A stretch of DNA of 64,000 nt from Pseudoxanthomonas sp. X-1 (lineage in GTDB: Bacteria; Pseudomonadota; Gammaproteobacteria; Xanthomonadales; Xanthomonadaceae). The translations under genes and the position numbers were made by a program. The notes below the pieces were generated by a model. It saw only the letters and a list, made by a program, of their open reading frames with translations, was not told the DNA's origin and did not search any database. How positions within the stretch are numbered: position 1 is the first letter of the stretch; every line of letters begins with the position of its first letter. Positions 55,921-64,000 of this stretch are shown here, in pieces. The stretch covers positions 3,012,001 through 3,076,000 of the forward strand of contig NZ_CP083376.1 of assembly GCF_020042665.1 (NCBI RefSeq), in the 5' to 3' direction.

Positions 55921-56322
55921 TCAGGCGGCGACGTGGGTGCGGATGGCCTCGAGCAGCTCCTCCCGCGTGAACGGTTTGGTGAGGTACTGCTCGGAGCCGA
56001 CGATGCGGCCGCGCGCCTTGTCGAACAGGCCGTCCTTGGAGGACAGCATGATCACCGGCGTGCTCTTGAAGACCTGGTTGTTCTTGATAAGCGCGCAGGT
56101 CTGATAGCCGTCCAGGCGCGGCATCATGATGTCCACGAAGATGATCTGCGGCTGCTGGTCGGCGATCTTGGCCAGCGCCTCGAAGCCGTCGGTGGCGGTC
56201 ACCACCTCGCAGCCCTCGCGCTTGAGCAGGGTCTCGGCCGTGCGCCGGATGGTTTTCGAATCGTCGATCACCATCACCCGCAGGCCGTCCAATCCACCGG
56301 CCTGGCTATCGTTGTCTGTCAT
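55921..56322 (-). CDS. pilG: Twitching-motility response regulator PilG
   Basis: A 133-residue single-domain receiver, the output of ChpA that promotes pilus extension. The acidic pocket is Asp20/Asp21 in VIDDSKTIRR, the phosphoacceptor is Asp64 in FVDIMMPRLDG, and the later LSSKDGLFDKARGRIVGSEQYLTKPF is nearly identical to P. aeruginosa PilG and unlike PilH. ATG 56320-56322 (reverse strand) is preferred to longer starts. First gene of the chp run; divergent from gshB. Confidence 0.94.
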   Translation of the reverse strand: MTDNDSQAGGLDGLRVMVIDDSKTIRRTAETLLKREGCEVVTATDGFEALAKIADQQPQIIFVDIMMPRLDGYQTCALIKNNQVFKSTPVIMLSSKDGLFDKARGRIVGSEQYLTKPFTREELLEAIRTHVAA

Positions 56323-56518
56323 GGCGGAGCATTCCCCTGGCGCGCGACGCTTCATCGGCGGCATCGCTGCGAAGCGCCTTATATCCCACCCGTCCACGCG
56401 ACCTGTCAAGACGGCGCAGCCGGTGGCGCGCGCTCTGTGACGCCCATTGCAGAACCATGGGCCGCGGCCGGCGCCTGCTACCATCAAGACCCTGTCGCAC
56501 CCCCTTCCTGTACGCCCC

Positions 56519-57469
56519 ATGCCTCTCGACGTCATCGTGGTGATGGACCCCATCGGGTCGATCAAGATCGCCAAGGACACCACCTTCGCCATGCTGCTCG
56601 AGGCCCAGCGGCGCGGCCACCGGCTGCATTACGTCATTCCGGGCGGGCTGTCGCTGCGCGGCGGGGCGGCGCTGGCGCGCACCGCGCCGCTGACCGTGGC
56701 CGACGACAAGGCCGGCTGGTTCAGCCTGGGCGCCGAGACCGAGACCGTGTTCGGCCCGGGCCAGGTCGTGCTGATGCGCAAGGACCCGCCGGTCGATCCG
56801 GAATACGTCTACGACACCCAGGTGCTGGAGATCGCCCAGCGTGCCGGCGCGCTGGTGGTCAACAACCCGCAGGGCCTGCGCGACTACAACGAGAAGCTGG
56901 CCGCCCTGCTGTTCCCGCAGTGCTGCCCGCCCACGCGCGTCAGCCGCAGCGCCGCCGAGCTCAAGGCCTTTGTCCACGAACACGGCCAGGCGGTGCTCAA
57001 GCCGCTGGACGGCATGGGCGGGCGCTCGATCTTCCGCACCGGCACCGGCGATCCCAACCTCAACGTGATCCTGGAAACGCTGACCGACGGCGGCCGCAAG
57101 CTGGCGCTGGCGCAGCGGTTCATCCCGGACATCAGCGCGGGCGACAAGCGCGTGCTGCTGGTCGACGGCGAGGTCATCGACTACTGCCTGGCGCGCATCC
57201 CGCAGGGCGATGAGTTCCGCGGCAACCTGGCCGCCGGCGGCCGCGGCGAGGGCCGCCCGATCAGCGAGCGCGACCGCTGGATCGCCAGCCAGGTCGGCCC
57301 GGCGATGAAGGCGCACGGCATGCTGTTCGTCGGCCTGGACGTGATCGGCGACTATCTGACCGAAGTCAACGTCACCAGCCCGACCTGCGTGCGCGAGCTG
57401 GACGCCCAGTTCGGCCTGAACATCGCCGGCCAGCTGTTCGACGCGATCGAGCGCAGGCTCGCCGCCTGA
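56519..57469 (+). CDS. gshB: Glutathione synthetase
   Basis: GshB adds glycine to gamma-glutamylcysteine with ATP. From ATG 56519 it has 316 residues, the E. coli length. Family marks are VVMDPIGSIKIAKDTTFAMLLEAQRRG, the ATP-grasp loop LKPLDGMGGRSIFR, the glycine-rich NLAAGGRGEGRP and DVIGDYLTEVNVTSPTC. Adjacent to pilG as in Pseudomonas; nine bases before tonB. Confidence 0.97.
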   Translation: MPLDVIVVMDPIGSIKIAKDTTFAMLLEAQRRGHRLHYVIPGGLSLRGGAALARTAPLTVADDKAGWFSLGAETETVFGPGQVVLMRKDPPVDPEYVYDTQVLEIAQRAGALVVNNPQGLRDYNEKLAALLFPQCCPPTRVSRSAAELKAFVHEHGQAVLKPLDGMGGRSIFRTGTGDPNLNVILETLTDGGRKLALAQRFIPDISAGDKRVLLVDGEVIDYCLARIPQGDEFRGNLAAGGRGEGRPISERDRWIASQVGPAMKAHGMLFVGLDVIGDYLTEVNVTSPTCVRELDAQFGLNIAGQLFDAIERRLAA

Positions 57470-57477
57470 CCCGCGTC

Positions 57478-58353
57478 ATGCCGTCCGCCGCGCTGCCCGC
57501 GCCCCCGCTCGACGAGAACGCCCGGCTCGGCGCCACCCTGGCGCTGTCGGTGCTGATCCACGGCATCGTGCTGCTGGGGCTGGGCTTCGCGCTGGACGAC
57601 AACGCGCCGGTGGTGCCGACCCTGGACGTGATCCTCAGCCAGACCAGCACGCCGCTGACGCCCAGGCAGGCGGATTTCCTGGCCGCGGCCAGCCAGCAGG
57701 GCGGCGGCGATGCGGAGAAGTCGCGGCGGCCGCGGGAAAGCCAGGCCGGCGTGGTGCCGCAGGCCGAGGCCGGCGTCTCGCCGGTGCCGCTGCGCGCGCA
57801 GTCCCCGGATGCCGCGCCACCGCCACAGACCCGGGTGGTCACCACCGCCGATTCGGCGCTCACCGTCCCGCCGCAGGAGGCGCATCCGCGCCCGGACCGG
57901 CCGGACCTGCCACCGGGCGAGCAGAAGATCGAGCACGACATGGAGATGGCGCGCCTGGCCGCCGAGATCCACCTGCGCTCGGACCTGTACGCCAAGCGGC
58001 CCAAGCGCAAGTTCGTCTCGGCCAGCACCCAGGAGTACGCCTGGGCCAACTACCTGCGCGCCTGGGTCGACCGCGCCGAGCGCGTGGGCAACCTCAATTA
58101 TCCCGACGAGGCGCGCCGCAAGCGCCTGTCCGGGCAGGTGGTGATCTCGGTGGCGGTGCGCCGCAACGGCACCGTCGAGCAGAGCCGGATCATCCAGTCC
58201 AGCGGCGTGCCGCTGCTGGATTCGGCCGCCCTGCGCGTGGTCACGCTGGCCGCGCCCTTCCCGCCGCTGCCGGACACCGACGAGCACGTGGACATCCTGC
58301 ACGTCACCCGGACCTGGGTGTTCCTGCCGGCGGGCGAGCTGCGCGATCAGTAA
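57478..58353 (+). CDS. TonB-family protein
   Basis: A 291-residue energy transducer. A single N-terminal membrane helix (about 18-40; LSVLIHGIVLLGLGFAL) leads to a Pro-rich periplasmic spacer and a C-terminal TonB domain (about 200-290) with LNYPDEARRKRLSGQVVISVAV and SGVPLLDSAALRVV. The gene at this place in P. aeruginosa, tonB3, affects twitching motility, so a pilus-linked role rather than iron uptake is possible; exbBD are not nearby. Eight bases after gshB. Confidence 0.92.
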   Translation: MPSAALPAPPLDENARLGATLALSVLIHGIVLLGLGFALDDNAPVVPTLDVILSQTSTPLTPRQADFLAAASQQGGGDAEKSRRPRESQAGVVPQAEAGVSPVPLRAQSPDAAPPPQTRVVTTADSALTVPPQEAHPRPDRPDLPPGEQKIEHDMEMARLAAEIHLRSDLYAKRPKRKFVSASTQEYAWANYLRAWVDRAERVGNLNYPDEARRKRLSGQVVISVAVRRNGTVEQSRIIQSSGVPLLDSAALRVVTLAAPFPPLPDTDEHVDILHVTRTWVFLPAGELRDQ

Positions 58354-58547
58354 GCAGCGGAAGACGGGGCCGATGTCGCGGTGCCTGTCGAGGGCACGTG
58401 GACTGGCCGGGCGCGGCCCTCCCGAACGTCTGGCGCTGCGACGTCGGCTTGCAAGCCGTCCACCGCAATGGCCGCTCCAAGCGTCGTCATCGCGGCAATC
58501 AGGCCTCACCGTTGCCGTAACGCCTCACTCGCGGCGTGGGCACCCGC

Positions 58548-59267
58548 TCATTTCGCGGCGCCAGCCGCCTTCGCCGCGCGCAGCGCCTGCTGTTCCTCCA
58601 GCGTGAGCGCCACGTTGTTGCGCAGATACGCCGGTTCGACCGATTCGGGAGACGGGCGCTCGCCGCGCGCCCAGGCCTGCAGCGCCAGGGTGGCCACGTC
58701 GGCGGCATGCGGCAGCGCGCCGGCGTCCACGGCGATGAGCTGGCCCTGCAGGCGCGCGGCAAGCGCGCCGTCGACCGCCGCGAACCCGGTGCCGACGGCC
58801 TGCCAACCGCCCTCACCATCGGCCAGGGCCACCCCCTCGGGCGCGCCCACGGTCTCGGCGCCCAGCGCCTCCAACATCTCGCCCTGGCGGCGATAGCAGG
58901 CGGCGTAGACCTCGCCCATGCGCGCGTCGATCGCCGCCACTACACGCGTGGCGTCGACGGGGGCGCGCAGCGCCAGGGCCTGCAGCGTCGAGACCGGCAA
59001 CAGGGGCCGGTCCAGCGCCAGCGCCAGCCCCTGGCCCAGCGCGATCGCCAGGCGCACGCCGGTGAACGCGCCGGGCCCGCGCCCGACGGCGATCGCGTCG
59101 AGCTGCGACTTGGCCACCCCCGCCTGGTCCAGCAGCGCCTGCGCCCACGGCAAGGCGAGCTCGGCATGGCGACGCGGCGCGACCTCGAAGCGCTCGATCA
59201 CCTGCCCGTCGATGGACAGGGCGACCGAACAGGCTTCGGTGGAGGTTTCAAGGGCGAGCAGGCGCAT
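58548..59267 (-). CDS. tsaB: tRNA t6A biosynthesis protein TsaB
   Basis: TsaB is the inactive paralogue of TsaD that scaffolds the complex attaching threonylcarbamoyl to A37 of ANN-decoding tRNAs. The 239-residue protein has MRLLALETSTEACSVAL, RRHAELALPWAQALL, the GRGPGAFTGVRLA segment typical of the family, and lacks the TsaD metal histidines. Convergent with tonB across 194 bases in which nothing else is seen. Confidence 0.95.
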   Translation of the reverse strand: MRLLALETSTEACSVALSIDGQVIERFEVAPRRHAELALPWAQALLDQAGVAKSQLDAIAVGRGPGAFTGVRLAIALGQGLALALDRPLLPVSTLQALALRAPVDATRVVAAIDARMGEVYAACYRRQGEMLEALGAETVGAPEGVALADGEGGWQAVGTGFAAVDGALAARLQGQLIAVDAGALPHAADVATLALQAWARGERPSPESVEPAYLRNNVALTLEEQQALRAAKAAGAAK

Positions 59268-59417
59268 GCGGCGGATCGGAAGCGAAGAGGCAGTGCGCCA
59301 TTCTGCGCCCTCGAACCGGCTCGGCCAAACGCGCCAGGGTTGACTGCGCCCACGGCCGCTCCCTTCGCTGTCCTGCACGTGCGCGGGCACAGCCCGCGCT
59401 TGCTGGGAGAAGTGCGC

Positions 59418-59513
59418 ATTACCGCCGCTCCCGCCAAAGCAGGAACCCAGCGACTTTCGCGCGCAGGAGCCAGAGGCACCGGGTTCCCGCTTTTGCGGGA
59501 ACGACGATAGAAG
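59418..59513. repeat. REP-like elements, family C (inverted pair)
   Basis: An inverted, diverged copy (59418-59450; CTCCCGCCAAAGCAGGAACC) and a direct copy (59478-59513; GGGTTCCCGCTTTTGCGGGA then ACGACGATAGAAG). It fills much of the 59268-59679 gap; the remaining bases hold the sucCD terminator and no gene. Confidence 0.8.
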
Positions 59514-59615
59514 GCTTGTCGGCGGCTCCTCGTCTTCTGCAGTGAAGGACGAAGCTAAGCGCCTGATTCAGCAATAGATCCGTCACTTCGAGCCGCCTTT
59601 CGCCGCACGAAGGCG

Positions 59616-59650
59616 CCAAAAACAAAACGGGCCGCCCGAAGGCGACCCGT
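59616..59650 (-). terminator. Intrinsic terminator of sucCD
   Basis: Read on the minus strand: a 10-bp stem ACGGGTCGCC / GGCGGCCCGT (one G-U pair) with a TTCG tetraloop at 59627-59650, running into TTTTGTTTTTG. It begins 30 bases after the sucD stop. This is the clearest intrinsic terminator in the window after the tRNA pair. Confidence 0.95.
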
Positions 59651-59679
59651 CGTGTACAGCGCACCGTTGGCGGCGCGGC

Positions 59680-60555
59680 TTACTTCACCAGCGCGGCAAT
59701 CGCGGCACCCAGGTCGCCCGGCGAGCGGACGGTCTTGACGCCCGCGGCTTCCATCGCCGCGAACTTGCCTTCGGCCGTGCCCTTGCCGCCGGAGGCGATC
59801 GCGCCGGCGTGGCCCATGCGCTTGCCGGCCGGGGCCGAGGCGCCGGCGATGAAGCCCACGACCGGCTTCTTGACGTGCTTGGCGATGTACTCGGCACCGG
59901 CCTCCTCGGCGTCGCCGCCGATCTCGCCGACCATGATGATGCCCTCGGTCTGCGGGTCCTCGTTGAACAGCTTGAGGCAGTCGACGAAGTTCAGGCCGTT
60001 GATCGGATCGCCGCCGATGCCGATGCAGGTGCTCTGGCCGAGGCCGACCTCGGTGGTCTGCTTGACCGCTTCATAGGTCAGCGTGCCCGAACGCGAGACG
60101 ATGCCGATCTTGCCCGGCTTGTGGATGTGGCCCGGCATGATGCCGATCTTGCACTCGCCCGGCGTGATGACGCCCGGGCAGTTCGGCCCGATCAGCACGG
60201 TGTCCGGGTGCGCGCGGTTGAGCACGTTCTTGACGCGCAGCATGTCCAGCACCGGGATGCCTTCGGTGATGCACACGATGACCTTGATGCCGGCCGCGGC
60301 CGCTTCCAGGATCGCGTCGGCCGCGAACGGCGGCGGCACGTAGATCACCGAGGCGTCGGCGCCGGTGGCCTGCACCGCGTCGGCCACGGTGTTGAACACC
60401 GGCAGCTCGAGGTGGGTGGTGCCGCCCTTGCCGGGGGTCACGCCGCCGACCACCTGGGTGCCGTAATCGAGCATCTGGGTGGCGTGGAAGGTGCCCTGCT
60501 GGCCGGTGAAGCCCTGCACGATCACCTTGGTGTTCTTGTTGATGAGGACAGACAT
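59680..60555 (-). CDS. sucD: Succinyl-CoA synthetase subunit alpha
   Basis: SucD binds CoA and carries the phosphohistidine of succinyl-CoA synthetase, the substrate-level phosphorylation step of the citric-acid cycle. The 291-residue protein has the CoA-binding loop [23 protein letters not shown] and the active His249 in [17 protein letters not shown] (E. coli His246). It follows sucC by 23 bases and ends at a strong terminator. Confidence 0.98.
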   Translation of the reverse strand: MSVLINKNTKVIVQGFTGQQGTFHATQMLDYGTQVVGGVTPGKGGTTHLELPVFNTVADAVQATGADASVIYVPPPFAADAILEAAAAGIKVIVCITEGIPVLDMLRVKNVLNRAHPDTVLIGPNCPGVITPGECKIGIMPGHIHKPGKIGIVSRSGTLTYEAVKQTTEVGLGQSTCIGIGGDPINGLNFVDCLKLFNEDPQTEGIIMVGEIGGDAEEAGAEYIAKHVKKPVVGFIAGASAPAGKRMGHAGAIASGGKGTAEGKFAAMEAAGVKTVRSPGDLGAAIAALVK

Positions 60556-60578
60556 TGGATTTCCTTCGGTGTCGTGGA

Positions 60579-61748
<1,170 letters not shown>

Positions 61749-61835
61749 GCGTCACCGTATTGATAAGGTCAGTACGCATCGCGCGCGTCGGCGCGCCCCG
61801 CGAGAGGGGGCAGCCGGGGCGCCGATGGGCCGCAC

Positions 61836-61865
61836 ATTGTCGCCCATGGCCCTGTTGCGACGCAA
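61836..61865 (-). promoter_or_regulatory. Candidate sucC promoter, overlapping a palindrome
   Basis: On the minus strand TTGCGT (61860-61865) and GACAAT (61836-61841) are 18 bases apart, a plausible weak sigma-70 promoter about 90 bases before sucC. The palindrome TTGCGACGCAA (61855-61865) covers the -35 and also lies upstream of pilS. Confidence 0.35.
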
Positions 61866-61891
61866 AAGCGGCGGTTTTGGCGCCGGGCTCC

Positions 61892-61897
61892 TATACT
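61892..61897 (+). promoter_or_regulatory. Candidate -10 element of pilS
   Basis: TATACT, five of six matches to the -10 consensus, about 37 bases before the chosen pilS start; no good -35 is seen. The gap 61749-61933 between divergent sucC and pilS holds no gene. Confidence 0.35.
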
Positions 61898-61933
61898 CGG
61901 GTTCGTTCCATCCAGTGGAAGGATTCCTCCAAC

Positions 61934-63562
61934 TTGAGTATCGGGCCCGCCAAGACGCCGACCCTTCCCCTGGCCTCGGTCCCGCGGCGCGAACTCTATT
62001 CCCTGGCGCTTTACCGGGTGCTCGAGGCCGGCATCCTGGCCGGCCTCCTGTTCAGCCCGCTCTCGGACATCCTGAGCGGGGACGACATCCAGTCGCCCCT
62101 GCTGGTCACCTGCGTCACGGTGTTCTACCTGGCGTTCTCGGTGGCGATGCTGATCTTCGGGCGCAACGAGAAGCACCTGCTGCCGATCGTCACGCTCGGC
62201 GTCGGCGTCGACATCACCGTGGCCTGCGTGGTGACCTCCGCCCTGCCCCAGTCCACGCAGGGCGTGGCGATGCTGCTGCTGTTCAATGTCGCCGCCGCCT
62301 GCGCCCTGCTGCCCCTGCGCTGGGGCATCGGCGTGGCGGTGGCGGCGACGGCGGCGCACTTCGGCCAGTACTTGGTGGCGGCCTTCGCATTGAATGCGCC
62401 GCCGCGACCGGTCGCCGAAGTGGTGATGTTCTGCGTCAGCTACCTCGCCGTGGGCCTGCTGTCGGTCCAGGTCGGCCTGCGCGCGCGCCGCAGCCAGCAG
62501 CTGGCCGACGAGCGCGGGGCCGAGGTCGCCAACCTGGTGGAGGTCAATGAACTGATCATCCGCCGCATGCGCACCGGCGTGCTGGTGGTCGACGGCGGCG
62601 GGCGCATCCGCCTGTCCAACGAGGCGGCCACCGCGCTGCTCGGCGCGGTGGCCGAGGTGCCCGAGGCCAGCGAAGGCAATCTGCTGCAGAACGTGTCCCC
62701 GGAACTGGCCCGGCGCATGCAGCGCTGGCGCAACGGCTGGCAGCAGGAGGAGACGCCGCTGGCGCTGTCGCCCGATCAGCCCGACATCCAGCCCCGCTTC
62801 GCCCGCCTGCTGGCCGGCAGCGACCTCTCGCTGGTGTTCCTGGACGACGCCACCGTGGTCTCACGCCGGGCCGAATCGCTGACCCTGGCGGCGCTGGGCC
62901 GCTTCTCGGCCAGCCTCGCCCACGAGATCCGCAATCCGCTGGCGGCAATCAACTATGCGGTGCAGCTGCTGGAGGAGTCGCACGAGTTCAACGCCAGCGA
63001 TCGCCACCTGCTGGGCATCATCCACCAGCAGTGCCAGCGCACCAACGGCATCGTCGAGAGCGTGCTGGGCCTGGCCCGGCGCGAGCGCGCCATCCCCGAA
63101 CATACCGACCTCAACCTCTTCGCCCGCCAGTTCGTCGACGAGTACCAGCAGTCGATGGCGATCGAGACCGACAGCCTGGAGGCGGTCACCGGCAGGCATC
63201 ACGTGACCGCCTTGGTCGACCCGCGCCACCTGCACCAGGTCTGCACGGTGCTGGTCCACAACGCCTTCAACTACGGGCGCCTGCCGGGCGAGCCGGCGCG
63301 CGTGCGCCTGCGCGTGTTCCAGCTCGACAAGCGCGCCATGATCGACGTGCTCGATCGCGGTCCGGGCATCCCGCCTTCGGTGGCGGCGCAGCTGTTCCGC
63401 CCGTTCTTCACCACCTCCGAGCATGGCACCGGGCTGGGCCTGTACATCGCCCAGGAGCTGTGCCGGGCCAACCAGGCGACGCTGGACTATGTTTCGGTAC
63501 CCGGAGGCGGCAGCTGTTTCCGCATCGCCATGCCCGGCCCCAACGCGTTGCTGGCGAGCTAG
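61934..63562 (+). CDS. pilS: Sensor histidine kinase PilS
   Basis: The membrane sensor that controls transcription of the major pilin through PilR. The 542-residue protein has six N-terminal membrane helices (about 25-190), a PAS-like domain (about 205-310; RTGVLVVDGGGRIRLSNEAA), then HisKA with phospho-His330 in SLAHEIRNPLAAI and an ATPase with VLVHNAFNYG, DRGPGIPP and GTGLGLYIAQEL. The start is uncertain: TTG 61934 has GGAAGG 10 bases upstream, while the open frame extends back to 61724 without signals. Confidence 0.93.
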   Translation: MSIGPAKTPTLPLASVPRRELYSLALYRVLEAGILAGLLFSPLSDILSGDDIQSPLLVTCVTVFYLAFSVAMLIFGRNEKHLLPIVTLGVGVDITVACVVTSALPQSTQGVAMLLLFNVAAACALLPLRWGIGVAVAATAAHFGQYLVAAFALNAPPRPVAEVVMFCVSYLAVGLLSVQVGLRARRSQQLADERGAEVANLVEVNELIIRRMRTGVLVVDGGGRIRLSNEAATALLGAVAEVPEASEGNLLQNVSPELARRMQRWRNGWQQEETPLALSPDQPDIQPRFARLLAGSDLSLVFLDDATVVSRRAESLTLAALGRFSASLAHEIRNPLAAINYAVQLLEESHEFNASDRHLLGIIHQQCQRTNGIVESVLGLARRERAIPEHTDLNLFARQFVDEYQQSMAIETDSLEAVTGRHHVTALVDPRHLHQVCTVLVHNAFNYGRLPGEPARVRLRVFQLDKRAMIDVLDRGPGIPPSVAAQLFRPFFTTSEHGTGLGLYIAQELCRANQATLDYVSVPGGGSCFRIAMPGPNALLAS

Positions 63563-63652
63563 AAGGTGAGGTCACTGCGACCTCCCGCCGCGGGCGTCTC
63601 GCCCAGCGGCCCGTTCAGCCGGTAGACTGGCAGCGAACCACGCGAGACCACG

Positions 63653-64000
63653 ATGAGCGACCCCCGAAGCGCATTGATCGTCGACGACGAACGCGACATC
63701 CGCGAACTGCTGACCCTGACCCTGGGCCGCATGGGCATTCGCATCGACACCGCCGCCAACCTGGGCGAAGCGCGCGAGCTGCTGGCCCGCAACGCCTACG
63801 ACCTGTGCTTCACCGACATGCGCCTGCCCGATGGCAACGGCATCGAGCTGGTCGGCGAGATCTCGCGGCAGTTCCCCAAGACGCCGGTGGCGATGATCAC
63901 CGCGTTCGGCAACGTCGAACTGGCGGTGGAGGCGCTCAAGGCGGGTGCCTTCGACTTCGTCAGCAAGCCCGTGGACATCAACGTCCTGCGCGGCCTGGTC
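63653..64000 (+). CDS. pilR: Sigma-54-dependent response regulator PilR (5' part)
   Basis: The receiver domain of PilR, which turns on pilin transcription with sigma-54. 116 residues are in the window and the frame is open at the edge. The acidic pair Asp11/Asp12 in LIVDDERDIRELL, the phosphoacceptor Asp55 in FTDMRLPDGNG and the lysine in FVSKPVD are present. The AAA+ and DNA-binding domains lie beyond the window. It follows pilS by 90 bases. Confidence 0.9.
   Translation, partial: MSDPRSALIVDDERDIRELLTLTLGRMGIRIDTAANLGEARELLARNAYDLCFTDMRLPDGNGIELVGEISRQFPKTPVAMITAFGNVELAVEALKAGAFDFVSKPVDINVLRGLV

Overview
The window reads as a chromosomal segment of a high-GC gammaproteobacterium, most likely of the Xanthomonadaceae/Lysobacteraceae (Xanthomonas, Stenotrophomonas, Pseudoxanthomonas, Lysobacter type). 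The evidence is the uniformly GC-rich third codon positions, the gene orders lptD-surA-pdxA-rsmA-apaG-apaH and sucCD next to pilSR, the Chp/Pil chemosensory cluster beside gshB-tonB, and scattered short palindromic REP-like repeats. The genus cannot be fixed from the sequence alone. Nearly all of it is core genome; I see no prophage, IS element, CRISPR array or classical defence island.

Layout. 0-0.6 kb: two copies of tRNA-Leu(CAG), the first cut by the window edge, inside a perfect 122-bp repeat. 0.7-6.2 kb: SLC13/RCK transporter, parC, DinB-like protein, thiopurine methyltransferase. 6.2-8.3 kb, minus strand: yqgE-ruvX-pyrB. 8.4-10.9 kb: DJ-1/PfpI protein, membrane protein, msrA, DUF2007. 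11.1-16.5 kb, plus strand: glnS with a coupled lipoprotein and deaminase, GNAT, rlmM and an unrecognised gene. 16.6-19 kb, minus strand: two ubiquinone hydroxylases. 19-21.2 kb: a BtuM-like B12 transporter candidate, cobalamin adenosyltransferase and an HDAC-family enzyme. 21.3-28.5 kb: lptD-surA-pdxA-rsmA-apaG-apaH. 28.6-35.2 kb, minus strand: membrane gene-lgt-thyA-folA, lemA with two TPM-domain genes, dgkA-terC. 35.4-43.7 kb: SGNH lipoprotein, two-component system plus isoaspartyl peptidase, Mpo1-like protein, mazG, nudE-cysQ, rsmE, EF-hand protein. 43.8-56.3 kb, minus strand: pilG-pilI-pilJ-chpA-chpB-chpC, the sensory pathway that controls type IV pili. 56.5-61.7 kb: gshB-tonB, tsaB, sucCD. 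61.9-64 kb: pilS and the start of pilR, the two-component pair that controls pilin expression.

Common threads are envelope biogenesis (LptD, SurA, Lgt, DgkA), nucleotide and one-carbon metabolism (PyrB, ThyA, FolA), stable-RNA modification (RsmA, RlmM, RsmE, TsaB), and type IV pilus control (Chp and PilSR). The observations most worth following up are the Chp cluster with a CheB-like protein that has lost its catalytic Ser and Asp and with no PilH or PilK beside it; the BtuM-like gene next to an adenosyltransferase; a near-perfect 21-bp nested palindrome downstream of rsmE; three families of REP-like repeats; a second, out-of-place copy of the parC 3' end; and an uncharacterised 239-residue gene at 15.8 kb.
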